Shown here: positions 1 through 10,843 of the stretch, in pieces | Numbering within the stretch: the first letter of the stretch is position 1 | Layout: every line of letters starts with the position of its first letter | DNA from: Parahoeflea olei | GTDB taxonomy: Bacteria; Pseudomonadota; Alphaproteobacteria; Rhizobiales; Rhizobiaceae | Length of the DNA stretch: 64,000 nucleotides | NCBI RefSeq assembly: GCF_001703635.1 | Contig: NZ_LQZT01000048.1 | Location: 20,474 to 84,473, forward strand | Direction of reading: 5' to 3' | Translations under genes and position numbers: made by a program | Notes under the pieces: generated by a model | The model's input: only the letters and a program-made list of their open reading frames with translations | Told to the model about the DNA's origin: nothing | Database searches by the model: none

Positions 1-291
1 GATGCCCGGCGAGGATATTTCCAGATGATACGCCTTTTCGACCGGATCTTCCACATCCAGCACCGGAGAAAGCGCGCGGGAGAGCGTTTCGCAATCCTCG
101 ACGCTCATGGTGCCGTCGGTGCGCTCGGCCATGATCTGTAGCGTAAGCCCGTTCTGGCCCGAAAGGCGGACGCGCACGAGGCGCATGTCGAGCGAGACGA
201 TCACCGGCTCGACGATTTCGGCAATGCGCGCGTCGATGCCAGTCTCGGTGACCAGTCTCTGATCGTCTTGCATCGCGCTTGCGTCCGTCAT
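1..291 (-). CDS. rimP: Ribosome maturation factor RimP (N-terminal part, cut by window edge)
   Basis: The minus strand from 291 reads an open frame of 97 codons that runs off the left edge. The residues match the RimP N-terminal domain: a segment containing EPVIVSLDMRLVRVRLSG, then LTLQIMAERTDGTMSVEDCE and a stretch ending in HLEISSPGI. RimP binds the 30S subunit and helps its maturation; it normally heads the rimP-nusA-infB operon, which would lie beyond position 1. ATG at 291 is preceded by GAGGA nine bases upstream; a second ATG at 273 is possible. A terminator-like hairpin (349-378) separates it from trmB, so it probably has its own promoter. Confidence 0.9.
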   Translation of the reverse strand, partial: MTDASAMQDDQRLVTETGIDARIAEIVEPVIVSLDMRLVRVRLSGQNGLTLQIMAERTDGTMSVEDCETLSRALSPVLDVEDPVEKAYHLEISSPGI

Positions 292-348
292 CGGCAGGGG
301 TCCTCGCTCCAATCGCTCCGATCGCCTGCCGCGGCCTGCGCGGGCAAC

Positions 349-378
349 AAAAAAGAGCGGGTCCTCGCGGGCCCACTC
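349..378 (-). terminator. Rho-independent terminator after trmB
   Basis: On the minus strand GAGTGGG (378-372) pairs with CCCGCTC (361-355) with one G-T wobble across a 10-nt loop. Six T residues follow (354-349). It lies about 190 bases after the trmB stop and 58 bases before the rimP start, so it could end the trmB transcript or act as an attenuator before rimP. Confidence 0.7.
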
Positions 379-571
379 TTGTTCATGACGATCAAGAATT
401 TGGATACCTTATAGTCCGGTGCGCCCGGATATGCAAGCCATGGGGGAAAATCGGCTCGCGCGGCCTTTGCCCGCCGCAGTTTTCCGGTCGCGTGGGCGCG
501 CCGGTTCGGCCGCGATCGCGCCCCGGACGGCAACCGGACCAAGTCCGGCCGGTCTCCGGTCCGGCAGCGCC

Positions 572-1273
572 TCAGGTCCGCACGAATTCGAGATAGCAGG
601 GGGTGCGGCCCTCGCGGATCGCCTTGGCCTCGTAGCGGGTGCCGGGCCAGCCGGCCCAGGGCTCGCGCCAGTCGCGGGCCGTGCGCGCGGTCCATTCGAA
701 ATCCGGATGGGCGGCGATGTGCTGCAGCGTCCAGTTGACATAGGTATCGATGTCGGAGGCGAAGCCGAAGCCGCCGCCGGGCTTCAAGACCCGCGCGAAA
801 CGGTCGAGATTGACGCGCGAGACAAAGCGCCGCTTCCAGTGCCGCTTCTTGGGCCAGGGATCGGGATAGAGCAGGTCGATGCGGTCGAGACAGGCGGATG
901 GCAGCCAGTCGAGCACCTGGGTGGCGTCGTCGTCGTGGACGCGGATGTTCTGCAGGCCCTGCTGCTCGAGAACGCCCATCATCTTGGCCATGGAATTGAC
1001 GAAGGGCTCGACACCGATGAAGCCGGTGCCGGGTGCGGCCCCCGCCCGGTGCAACAGGTGCTCGCCGCCGCCGAAGCCGATCTCAAGGTGAATCCGGTCG
1101 ACCGGGACCGGCCACAGCGCGGCAAGCGGCGTGGGCGCGGGTTGGCTGAGGTCGAGCTTGAGGCCTGGCAGCAGCGCGGAAAGAGCCGCGGCCTGCGGCG
1201 GCTTGAGGCTCTTGCCCCGGCGCCGGCCATAGAAGGCCTCGGTCGCGCGCGAACGCCTCTGGGGAGTGGTCAT
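572..1273 (-). CDS. trmB: tRNA (guanine-N7-)-methyltransferase TrmB
   Basis: TrmB uses S-adenosylmethionine to make m7G46 in tRNAs, in the cytoplasm. The 233-residue product has the SAM-binding motif EIGFGGG near residues 64-70 and the family segment YPDPWPKKRHWKRR at about 136-149, and its length is normal. The frame stays open up to 1333, but ATG at 1273 is preceded by GGAGAG at good spacing, and the family begins with the RRSRATEAF stretch just after this start, so I use 1273. It follows metK (stop at 1340) on the same strand, 66 bases away, and is probably cotranscribed with it; placing a SAM-using enzyme after SAM synthetase is the usual rhizobial order. Confidence 0.95.
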   Translation of the reverse strand: MTTPQRRSRATEAFYGRRRGKSLKPPQAAALSALLPGLKLDLSQPAPTPLAALWPVPVDRIHLEIGFGGGEHLLHRAGAAPGTGFIGVEPFVNSMAKMMGVLEQQGLQNIRVHDDDATQVLDWLPSACLDRIDLLYPDPWPKKRHWKRRFVSRVNLDRFARVLKPGGGFGFASDIDTYVNWTLQHIAAHPDFEWTARTARDWREPWAGWPGTRYEAKAIREGRTPCYLEFVRT

Positions 1274-1339
1274 CGTTCTCTCCGCACGGGTATCGGGCCC
1301 GCGCCTTGCCAGAGGCACGGGCGCAACCGACATTCGACC

Positions 1340-2581
<1,242 letters not shown>

Positions 2582-2586
2582 TTTGG

Positions 2587-2639
2587 GCTCCATGATGGGT
2601 CAGGTTGCTGTTTGTTTAGTTGGAACACAGCAACCTGAC
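2587..2639 (-). promoter_or_regulatory. metK leader hairpin and candidate pseudoknot over the ribosome-binding site
   Basis: A perfect 13-bp inverted repeat (GTCAGGTTGCTGT at 2599-2611 on the plus strand and its complement at 2627-2639) encloses a 15-nt loop. On the minus strand the loop begins GTTCCA (2626-2621), which can pair with TGGAGC (2592-2587), the metK Shine-Dalgarno region, with five Watson-Crick pairs and one wobble. This is an H-type pseudoknot covering the start, the same architecture as the SAM/SAH riboswitch found before metK in Rhodobacterales. The stem has no T-run, so it is not a terminator. Ligand binding is inference, and the sequence does not obviously match a riboswitch consensus I remember. 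Confidence 0.6.
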
Positions 2640-2652
2640 AAGGTCAGAATGA

Positions 2653-2672
2653 CATAAATATATCTTGATATG
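2653..2672 (-). promoter_or_regulatory. Candidate palindromic operator upstream of metK
   Basis: CATATCAAGATATATTTATG on the minus strand is an imperfect 20-bp palindrome (12 of 20 positions symmetric) about 70 bases before the metK start. From memory it resembles the ATATAAAGATATC-type sites reported for ArsR-family SahR regulators of the methionine cycle in alphaproteobacteria; this was not checked. Confidence 0.35.
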
Positions 2673-2698
2673 ATCGATTTGGCGCGTGCAAAATTGTC

Positions 2699-2738
2699 GC
2701 GTGAGGCCGGGCGGGACAAGTCCCACACGGCCTCACGC
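2699..2738 (-). terminator. Strong GC-rich hairpin between phrR and metK
   Basis: GCGTGAGGCCG (2699-2709) and CGGCCTCACGC (2728-2738) are perfect 11-bp arms, with an inner GGGAC-AA-GTCCC hairpin (2713-2724). On the minus strand it lies 122 bases after the phrR stop and is followed by GACAATTTTGC, a weak T-run. It most likely ends the phrR transcript so that metK is expressed from its own promoter. Confidence 0.55.
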
Positions 2739-2860
2739 CAATCGGGTTTGCACGACGAAGCGCCGGTCCGGGCGGGTCTGCCCGAAAGGGTCTGCGCGCG
2801 AGCGATCCGGGGCGGCGCCGGGCATCAAGGACACCGGACCGGGAGAGCCGGGCCTGCGCG

Positions 2861-3280
2861 TCAGTTGACGTCGGGCTCGGATGCCAGCGATTTGACGAGA
2901 TCGACCAGCTTGCGCCGGACCTTGGGATCGGGGATCTTGATGAAGGCGCGATTGAGCTGCAGCCCTTCCGAGGACGACAGGAAGTCGACCACGTAGTTGG
3001 AGCTGTTGGCTTCGGCCATTCCGGGCTGGTTGCCGGAAGGATCGCCTGGCGCATCTTCGAAAAAGAAGCTGACCGGCACGTTCAAGATGGTGGAGATATT
3101 CTGCAGACGGCTGGCGCCGACGCGGTTGGTGCCTTTTTCGTATTTCTGGATCTGCTGAAACGTGATGCCTAACGCTTCTCCAAGCTTCTCCTGACTCATG
3201 CCCAGCATCGTGCGCCGCAAGCGCACACGACTACCGACATGGATGTCTATCGGATTCGGCTTCTTTTTGTTTTCGATCAT
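2861..3280 (-). CDS. phrR: XRE-family transcriptional regulator, PhrR-like
   Basis: This 139-residue protein has a Cro/C1-type helix-turn-helix at residues 16-70, with the recognition segment SQEKLGEALGITFQQIQKYE, followed by an acidic, Ser/Asn-rich tail of unknown fold. In Sinorhizobium a regulator of this type lies next to the lipoprotein acyltransferase gene (actA/lnt) and is induced by low pH as phrR; the same neighbourhood here (lnt upstream, metK downstream) supports the name. ATG at 3280 is preceded by AGGACG. A TTTGAT...ATCAAA palindrome upstream may be its own operator. Targets cannot be deduced from the sequence. Confidence 0.8.
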   Translation of the reverse strand: MIENKKKPNPIDIHVGSRVRLRRTMLGMSQEKLGEALGITFQQIQKYEKGTNRVGASRLQNISTILNVPVSFFFEDAPGDPSGNQPGMAEANSSNYVVDFLSSSEGLQLNRAFIKIPDPKVRRKLVDLVKSLASEPDVN

Positions 3281-3328
3281 ATTATCGTCCTGACAAGAGC
3301 CTGTAACTCTCTGGTTAATTCATCCCGC

Positions 3329-3347
3329 TTTGATTGTAGCGATCAAA
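3329..3347 (-). promoter_or_regulatory. Palindrome upstream of phrR, possible autoregulatory operator
   Basis: TTTGATTGTAGCGATCAAA has 6-bp arms TTTGAT/ATCAAA plus one more symmetric pair. It lies about 50 bases upstream of the phrR start, in the 153-bp gap after lnt. XRE repressors often bind such sites in their own promoter; no experimental support is visible. Confidence 0.3.
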
Positions 3348-3433
3348 CACGGCAAGCTGGGGCTTGGCTTGGATGGATCGCAACGCGGGAACTGGGTTGA
3401 CGCCGGTGACTATGCTATTTTAGGGGTTTTCCG

Positions 3434-5029
3434 TCAATCTAGGCCTTGCCGTTTACTTCTGCGCGCAAAAAGCGCTGTCAATGCCATTATGGCGATAATC
3501 AATCCAAAGTTAAGTCCGCGATTTTGGGTGCTCCAGGATTCTTGCCCCGCGGCCGGCAGATCGACGTCGAAGACGCCCGCCTCCCCCAGCGGCAGACTGG
3601 CCAGGATGCGGCCGCCGGAATCGGTCACCGCGGAGATGCCGCTGTTGGCCGCGCGCACCAGCGGCAGGCGAGCCTCGACGGACCGCACCTGGGCCTGGCG
3701 CAGGTGCTGGTACGGCCCCGGCGTCATGCCGAACCAGGCATCATTGGTGACGTTGAGAAGCAGTGCGCCGCGGCCGCCGTCGACGGCGGCGAGTTCGGGA
3801 AAGATCGCCTCGTAGCAGATCAGCGGCACCGCGCCCAAGCCGCCCGGCAGCTTGAGAAGATTGCGCCGGTCGCCGGCGGAAAATCCGCCGAGGGTCTCGG
3901 CAATTGTGGTAAGCCCGAGCTTACGCAACCAGGTTTCGAAGGGCAGGTATTCGCCGAAAGGCACCAGGTGGGCCTTGTCGGCCGAACCGATGATCTGTCC
4001 TTCGTCGTCAATGACATAGATGGTGTTGTAGTAGCGCTGCGGCGCGCCCCCCGAGCCCTCCTCGGCGCGCACCGCGCCGGTGACCAGGGTCTGGCCCACC
4101 TGCAGCATGTCGGCGATGCGCGAGAGCGCGCCGGGATTGTCGGTGAACAGAAACGGCACCGCCGTCTCCGGCCAGACGATGTGGCTCGGACGTGGCTGCC
4201 CCTCGGCCGGCGGCAGCGCGCTCAGCGACAGCATTCTCGAAAAGATCCGCTCGCGCTCGGCCGCATCCCACTTCTCCGACAGCCCGATCGCCGGCTGCAC
4301 GATGCGGACCACCGCCTCCGGTGCGCGCGCGGGAAGCCGGTCGAGCCGCCACAGCGCAGCCCAGCCATAGCCGGCATGCGCGGCCAGAAGCAGCAGCGCC
4401 AGGCTCATGCCGGCGACCGCGCCGCGCCGGGTGCCCACCAGCGCCGGCGCCGAAAACACGAACACGGTCAGCGCCGAAAGGCCGTAGAGGCCCACGATTT
4501 CGACCGACTGCATCAGCAGCGGCACCGGCATGGCGGCGTAGCCGACGGCATTCCAGGGAAAGCCGGTGAGCGCGAAGCTGCGCACCCATTCGAGCAGCCC
4601 GAAGGCGGCCGCCAGCGCCGCGATCCGCCCCAGGCCGTCGGACCAGACGAGCCGCGCCAGCGCCGCCGCCGCCCCGTAAAACAGCGCAAGCACCGCCGGC
4701 AGGCCGACGATGGCGAGCGGCAAGGCCCATTCGAAGCCTTCGGCCCCGCTCAGCAGGGCATTGCCAAGCCACCAAAGCCCGGCCACGAAATAGCCGAGCC
4801 CGAACCACCAACCGGTGACGAAGGCAGGCCGCAGGCGGCCGATCGCGCCGGCATCGGCCGGGCCACTGGCGCCGTCGAGCAGCCACACCAGAACCGGAAA
4901 GGAGACGAACAGCACGGCGAAGAAATTGAACGGCGGCAGCGCCAGAACGGCAAGCGCGCCCGCGGCAAACGCGATCAGGACGCGCTTGGCGCCCCAGCTC
5001 AGCATGATGGATTCAGCAATCCGTTCCAA
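3434..5029 (-). CDS. lnt: Apolipoprotein N-acyltransferase
   Basis: Lnt adds the third acyl chain to the N-terminal cysteine of lipoproteins in the inner membrane. The 531-residue product has a polytopic N-terminal half and a C-terminal nitrilase-like domain carrying the catalytic triad: Glu288 (WPETAVPF), Lys352 (DKAHLVPFGEYLPF) and Cys405 (ICYEAIFPE). The start at 5029 is TTG; rhizobial homologues begin MERxAxxxML, which matches this reading, whereas the ATG at 5005 would lose those residues. In Sinorhizobium the homologue is actA, needed for acid tolerance. It lies between corC-like and phrR; the 214-bp gap before it (5030-5243) shows no gene. Confidence 0.95.
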   Translation of the reverse strand: MERIAESIMLSWGAKRVLIAFAAGALAVLALPPFNFFAVLFVSFPVLVWLLDGASGPADAGAIGRLRPAFVTGWWFGLGYFVAGLWWLGNALLSGAEGFEWALPLAIVGLPAVLALFYGAAAALARLVWSDGLGRIAALAAAFGLLEWVRSFALTGFPWNAVGYAAMPVPLLMQSVEIVGLYGLSALTVFVFSAPALVGTRRGAVAGMSLALLLLAAHAGYGWAALWRLDRLPARAPEAVVRIVQPAIGLSEKWDAAERERIFSRMLSLSALPPAEGQPRPSHIVWPETAVPFLFTDNPGALSRIADMLQVGQTLVTGAVRAEEGSGGAPQRYYNTIYVIDDEGQIIGSADKAHLVPFGEYLPFETWLRKLGLTTIAETLGGFSAGDRRNLLKLPGGLGAVPLICYEAIFPELAAVDGGRGALLLNVTNDAWFGMTPGPYQHLRQAQVRSVEARLPLVRAANSGISAVTDSGGRILASLPLGEAGVFDVDLPAAGQESWSTQNRGLNFGLIIAIMALTALFARRSKRQGLD

Positions 5030-5243
5030 ATCCCACCGGCTCCCCGCGCGCCCCTCCAGCCCCTCGCGCCGTCCCGGGACAGCGCGGGGCTGGACCTTGT
5101 CTCACCCGGCCCGCAAGCCCGCCGTTTCCGGAACGGGCCCGCGAATCATCGGCTGCATCTTTTCAAAAAACGCGGGCCATGTCCGGTGCGTCCGGGGACT
5201 TTTTTTTGCCAGAATCCCCGCTCGCCGCGACGCGGTGCCCGGT

Positions 5244-6386
5244 TCAGGCGGCGCTGGCGTCGCCGGGGTCGGACTGCTTCATCGCCGCGCTTTCGCCGCG
5301 CACCGGGCGCCGCCGCGAGGGCAGGCGCTTGCGCACGATGCGCACCCGCTTGACGCGGCGCGGATCGGCGTCGGTGACATGGAATTCGAAGCCCGGCAGC
5401 GCCTGCACCACTTCGCCGCGCGCGGGCACGCGCCCGATCTCGGAAAAGATCAGCCCGCCGATGGTGTCGACTTCCTCGCTCTGCTCGCGCACGTCGAAAT
5501 CGGCGCCGATCTCCTCGGCGAGATCCTCGAGCTCGGCCTTGGCATCGACGATCCAGACATCCTCGCCGGTGCGCCGGATCAGGGTTTCCTCTTCGTCGTC
5601 GTGCTCGTCGGCAATGTCGCCGACCACCATCTCGACGATGTCCTCGAGCGAGACCAGGCCGTCGGTGCCGCCATATTCATCGATGACGAGCGCCATCTGG
5701 ATGCGGTTGGCCTGCATGCGCTGCATAAGGTCGGAGGCCAGCATCGAGGCGGGCACGAACAGCACCTTGCGGGTGATGCCCGATTCCTGCAGCGTCTTGG
5801 TGAGGTCGACCCGCGACAGGTCGAGCGTGGTGGGCGCGTTGCGCGCCTGGATCGCGGCCGCGCTCTTGGCGCTGGACCTGCGCTTGGCGCGCGACTGCTT
5901 GGTGATCCAGGCCAGAAGGTCGCGGATATGCACCATGCCGCGCGGATCGTCGAGATTTTCCGCATAGACGGGCATGCGCGAATGCCCCGATTCCTCGAAG
6001 ATTTCGAGCAATCGGCCCAGCGTGGTGGCCTGGTCGACCGCCTCCACGTCGGCGCGCGGCACCATCACGTCCTCGACCCGGACTTCGCGCAGCCTCAAGA
6101 TGTTGTGCAGCATGGCGCGTTCGTCGGCCGAAAACGCCTCGTGCAATTCACCGCCCGACTGCAGCGCGTCGTTCAGGTCCTCGCGGATGGTCTCGCGGTC
6201 GGATGGGGGAAAGATCGCCCTGAGCAGGCGTTGCCAGAGGCCCGTGCCGTTGCGCTCGTCGGAAACCGCGGTGGTCTCCTTCTCGCGCAGCGGCACGGGC
6301 AAGTAACTCGGGGCTTCGTCGCTGGACGGGGCGCTCGAGGCGCCTGGGGCATCTCCGGACACTGCCGGGGCGTTGCTGTCGGTCAT
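5244..6386 (-). CDS. CorC/HlyC-type CBS-domain protein
   Basis: The 380-residue soluble protein has paired CBS domains at about 100-235, starting REVRVEDVMVPRADVEAVD, and a C-terminal CorC_HlyC transporter-associated domain with IGADFDVREQSEEVDTIGG and LPGFEFHVTDADPRRV. Relatives are annotated CorC, TlyC or YbeX and are linked to magnesium/cobalt efflux or ribosome-associated functions. It lies between ybeY and lnt, the same order as the E. coli ybeZ-ybeY-ybeX-lnt cluster, which favours the YbeX role. The frame is open further upstream, but that part overlaps ybeY; ATG at 6386, 13 bases after the ybeY stop and preceded by a GAAGAGAAG purine run, is the likely start. Confidence 0.9.
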   Translation of the reverse strand: MTDSNAPAVSGDAPGASSAPSSDEAPSYLPVPLREKETTAVSDERNGTGLWQRLLRAIFPPSDRETIREDLNDALQSGGELHEAFSADERAMLHNILRLREVRVEDVMVPRADVEAVDQATTLGRLLEIFEESGHSRMPVYAENLDDPRGMVHIRDLLAWITKQSRAKRRSSAKSAAAIQARNAPTTLDLSRVDLTKTLQESGITRKVLFVPASMLASDLMQRMQANRIQMALVIDEYGGTDGLVSLEDIVEMVVGDIADEHDDEEETLIRRTGEDVWIVDAKAELEDLAEEIGADFDVREQSEEVDTIGGLIFSEIGRVPARGEVVQALPGFEFHVTDADPRRVKRVRIVRKRLPSRRRPVRGESAAMKQSDPGDASAA

Positions 6387-6399
6387 CTTCTCTTCGGTA

Positions 6400-6915
6400 T
6401 CAAACCGGCTCTGTTTCGCCGTAGGGGTCAGATAGGTCAAGCGAGGCCAAAATGCGAGTCTCAATCGCTTCCATTCTTTCGGCGTCACTGTTTTCGATGT
6501 GATCATACCCGAAAAGATGGAGAAAACCATGCACCAGCAGATGGGTGATGTGCTCGTCGGCAGGCTTGCCGAGATCGTCCGCCTCGCGCTCGATGGTTTC
6601 GCGCGCCAGGATGATGTCGCCCAGCATCGGCCCCGGCATCCCGCCCGGGTCCAGCGGGAAGGCGGGGAAGGAGAGCACATTGGTGGGCTTGGGCTGGCCG
6701 CGCCACTGGCCGTTGAGCCCGGCCATCATCGCATCATCGACCAGCACCAGCGAGACTTCCGGCGGGTCTTCGGGAAAGGGCTGCCCCTCGTTCGCGGACA
6801 GATCCCGGGCGGCTGCCGCTAGGGCGGCCTGCGCCAGCGACTCGACCGCCGCAAGGTCGTCCCAGGAGCCGGCCTCGTGCGCGATTTCCAGGCTGATCTC
6901 GGCGGTACCGCTCAT
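6400..6915 (-). CDS. ybeY: Endoribonuclease YbeY
   Basis: YbeY is a zinc-dependent endoribonuclease acting in 16S rRNA maturation and ribosome quality control. The 171-residue protein carries the metal-binding motif HGFLHLFGYDH with His129, His133 and His139, preceded by the GDIILARE segment. Its start overlaps the phoH stop by four bases (ATGA), indicating translational coupling, and corC-like follows 13 bases later. The phoH-ybeY-corC-lnt order is widely conserved. Confidence 0.95.
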   Translation of the reverse strand: MSGTAEISLEIAHEAGSWDDLAAVESLAQAALAAAARDLSANEGQPFPEDPPEVSLVLVDDAMMAGLNGQWRGQPKPTNVLSFPAFPLDPGGMPGPMLGDIILARETIEREADDLGKPADEHITHLLVHGFLHLFGYDHIENSDAERMEAIETRILASLDLSDPYGETEPV

Positions 6916-8018
6916 GCACTGCCGGACGGGGTGGGCGCAGGCGTGCCCGGGGCAGCCGTGGCGGGCGCAGCCGGAGCGGGGGTTGCGCGCTTGTCATAGG
7001 CCTCGACGATGCGCTGCACCAGCGGATGGCGCACCACGTCGGCGCCGCGAAAGCGGCAGGTGACCACGCCCTCGACGCCGTCCACCACCGACAGCGCCTC
7101 GACCAGGCCGGAGGTCACGCCGCGCGGAAGATCGATCTGGCTCGGATCGCCGGTGATGATCATGCGCGAGTTCTCGCCCAGGCGGGTCAGGAACATCTTC
7201 ATCTGCATCTGCGTGGTGTTCTGCGCTTCGTCCAGGATCACCGCGGCATTGGCGAGCGTGCGCCCGCGCATGAAGGCCAGCGGCGCGATCTCGATGACGC
7301 CGGCGGTGATGGCGCGTTCGACCTTGTCGCCCGGCATCATGTCGTAGAGCGCGTCATAGAGCGGCCTGAGATAGGGATCGACCTTTTCCTTCATGTCGCC
7401 GGGCAGGAAGCCCAGGCGCTCGCCGGCTTCCACCGCCGGGCGCGACAGGATGATGCGCTCGACCGAGCCGCGCTCGAGCAATTGCGCGGCGTGGGCGACG
7501 GCGAGATAGGTCTTGCCGGTGCCGGCGGGGCCGACGCCGAAGACGAGTTCGGAGCGTTCCAGCGCGCGGATATAAGCGTCCTGCGTGGGCGTGCGGGCGA
7601 TCACGGTCTTCTTGCGCGTCGAAATCTGCGCGAGCGTCATCTTGCCCTTGCGCTCGAGCGTGGGCAGCACCAGCTGGTCGTCGGCGGCGAGCGCCATGCG
7701 GATCGCGCCCTCGACATCGGAGCTTTCCACGCTCGCGCCCTTGAGCAGCCGGTCATAGAGGAAATCCAGCGCCCGGCGCGCCTGGTTGGTGGCGATTTCC
7801 TCGCCCCTGAGCGTCACCGTGTTGCCGCGGGCGCGCGCATCGATGTTCAGCTTCTTTTCGAGAAGCGCCAGGTTCTGGTCGAACTGACCGAAAAGTTCGC
7901 TGGCGAGGCGGTTGTTTTCAAAGGTGAGCGCGAGGTGGGTCGCGTCCGACGCGCCTGAGGCGGGCGTCGCAGCTTCTGTCCGGGACAGGTGCTCAACTGT
8001 CAAACGATCTTGCTCCAA
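6912..8018 (-). CDS. PhoH-like ATPase
   Basis: This 368-residue cytoplasmic P-loop protein has Walker A GPAGTGKT at residues 163-170, followed by YLAVAHAAQ, Walker B AVILDEAQNTT, and the TGDPSQIDLPRG sensor-like segment typical of PhoH/YbeZ. YbeZ works with YbeY in RNA metabolism, and the gene overlaps ybeY by four bases. The N-terminal part (to about residue 110) is variable with a KH-like region. The start appears to be TTG at 8018, because no ATG occurs before the conserved core; the ribosome-binding site is weak. The C-terminal tail is rich in Ala and Pro, as often seen in this order. miaB lies 33 bases upstream. Confidence 0.92.
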   Translation of the reverse strand: MEQDRLTVEHLSRTEAATPASGASDATHLALTFENNRLASELFGQFDQNLALLEKKLNIDARARGNTVTLRGEEIATNQARRALDFLYDRLLKGASVESSDVEGAIRMALAADDQLVLPTLERKGKMTLAQISTRKKTVIARTPTQDAYIRALERSELVFGVGPAGTGKTYLAVAHAAQLLERGSVERIILSRPAVEAGERLGFLPGDMKEKVDPYLRPLYDALYDMMPGDKVERAITAGVIEIAPLAFMRGRTLANAAVILDEAQNTTQMQMKMFLTRLGENSRMIITGDPSQIDLPRGVTSGLVEALSVVDGVEGVVTCRFRGADVVRHPLVQRIVEAYDKRATPAPAAPATAAPGTPAPTPSGSA

Positions 8019-8051
8019 GCTTGCACGTCGCCATGCCTTTCCGCTCTGCCC

Positions 8052-9464
<1,413 letters not shown>

Positions 9465-9503
9465 CGGGGGCTTTTAGCGGGTAAATGAGGGCTTGAAAAT
9501 GGC

Positions 9504-10304
9504 CTAACCGGCATCGAGCCTACCGCCGAGCGCGCGGATCAGACCATCGCGCACCCGCGCCTCGACCAGGCGGGCGGTTTTCTTGCGGTCGGTGCCGGCG
9601 TCGAACGCCACCGGCTCGGCGAAGATCACGTCGACATCGAGCGCGCCGTGGCGCAGCACCTTGAGCAGGTGCGGCCCGAGCGCCACATCGCCTGGCCAGC
9701 CCGCGACCGGCCGGTGATAGCGCCCCATCGGCATGCCGTGCAGCCCGACATAGGCGATCGAGACCGGCTGGATATGCACCCGCCCCTCGGGCGCCACCGC
9801 CACCGCCGCGCTCGCCGCGCCAAACAGCGAGGCATTGAACGGCATCACCCGGTTGCCGTCCGACGTGGTGCCTTCGGCAAACAGCACCACCACCTCGCCC
9901 GCGATCAGCCGCTGCGAGACTTCGCTCACCTGCGCGCCGGTCTTGCGCCGCTGCTGCCGCTCCACGAAGACCGAACGCTGCAGCCGCGCCAGCCAGCCGA
10001 GCAGCGGCCAGGTCCGGACTTCAGACTTGGCGATGAAGACCACGTCGGCGACCGAGCCCAGCACCAGGATGTCCTTCCAGGACACGTGATTGGAGACCAG
10101 AAGCAGCGGCCGCGCCGTCGACAGGCGCCCATGGCTGCGCACCCTGAGACCGATCGCGCGGCACATCAGGCTGTGCCACCAGCGCGGCAACCGCCGCATC
10201 AGCGGATGGCCGAGCCCGAGCGCGGCGAGCTGGACAGGCAGCAGCGCCAGCGTCAGCAGCGCGAAGACCAGCCCCACCAGCGCGATGCGCAGGCCCGCGA
10301 TCAT
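9504..10304 (-). CDS. olsA: 1-acyl-glycerol-phosphate / lyso-ornithine-lipid acyltransferase family protein
   Basis: The 266-residue protein has an N-terminal membrane segment (about 5-30) and the acyltransferase HX4D motif at His73-Asp78 (SNHVSWKDILVLG), with the FAEGTTSDGNR substrate motif at 142-151. This is the PlsC superfamily. In Sinorhizobium the homologue in this position (near miaB and phoH) is OlsA, which acylates lyso-ornithine lipid to make ornithine lipid, a phosphate-free membrane lipid; I assign olsA from context. Without the neighbourhood it could be called PlsC. It lies 48 bases after fur/mur and 39 bases before miaB. Confidence 0.75.
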   Translation of the reverse strand: MIAGLRIALVGLVFALLTLALLPVQLAALGLGHPLMRRLPRWWHSLMCRAIGLRVRSHGRLSTARPLLLVSNHVSWKDILVLGSVADVVFIAKSEVRTWPLLGWLARLQRSVFVERQQRRKTGAQVSEVSQRLIAGEVVVLFAEGTTSDGNRVMPFNASLFGAASAAVAVAPEGRVHIQPVSIAYVGLHGMPMGRYHRPVAGWPGDVALGPHLLKVLRHGALDVDVIFAEPVAFDAGTDRKKTARLVEARVRDGLIRALGGRLDAG

Positions 10305-10352
10305 CGACCGGCCTGCCAGACGGAAGGGCGCGCGCCAGCCATCGTCCCGCGC

Positions 10353-10778
10353 CTATTTCTTCTCGGGCTTGAGGGGAATTCCGTAGAGTTCGAGCCGGTG
10401 ATCGACCAGCCGGTAGCCGAGCTCGCGGGCGATGCGCTCCTGCAGTGCCTCGATTTCGGGCGAATGGAACTCGATCACCTGCCCGCTCCTGAGGTCGATC
10501 AGGTGGTCGTGGTGTTCCTCCGGCACCGTCTCGTAGCGCGAGCGGCCATCGCGGAAATCGTGCTTCTCGATGATGCCGATGTCCTCGAGCAGCTTGACGG
10601 TGCGGTAGACGGTGGAAATCGAGATGCGCGGGTCGACGGCCGCCGACCGGCGGTAGAGCTCCTCGACATCGGGATGATCATGCGCGCCGTCCAGTACGCG
10701 GGCGATGATACGCCGCTGCTCGGTCATGCGCATGCCGCGCTCGGCGCATCTGTCTTCGAGGGACCGTTGTTCTTCCAT
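10353..10778 (-). CDS. mur: Fur-family metalloregulator (Mur/Fur)
   Basis: This 141-residue protein has the winged-helix Fur domain (SISTVYRTVKLLEDIGIIEKHDF) and the dimerisation/metal domain with the His-rich motif EEHHDH (88-92) and VIEFHSPEIE. It lacks the C-terminal paired CxxC motifs typical of Zur. In rhizobia the Fur homologue is usually Mur, a manganese-responsive repressor, while iron control is taken by Irr and RirA; I use mur on that ground, with fur as the alternative. Two Irr-type boxes elsewhere in the window fit that regulatory layout. It lies between rimI and olsA on the same strand. Confidence 0.88.
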   Translation of the reverse strand: MEEQRSLEDRCAERGMRMTEQRRIIARVLDGAHDHPDVEELYRRSAAVDPRISISTVYRTVKLLEDIGIIEKHDFRDGRSRYETVPEEHHDHLIDLRSGQVIEFHSPEIEALQERIARELGYRLVDHRLELYGIPLKPEKK

Positions 10779-10843
10779 CGCCTGCCCAGCCGGTTACATG
10801 GAAAGGATGAGCCGGCAATTTCCGCGCCGGCGACCGCCCGGGA

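Noticed and set aside
5160..5220. Possible terminator near the run of eight T residues before lnt
   Set aside because: The T-run is on the plus strand, where no gene ends, and only 4-bp CCGG pairings are available on the minus strand.
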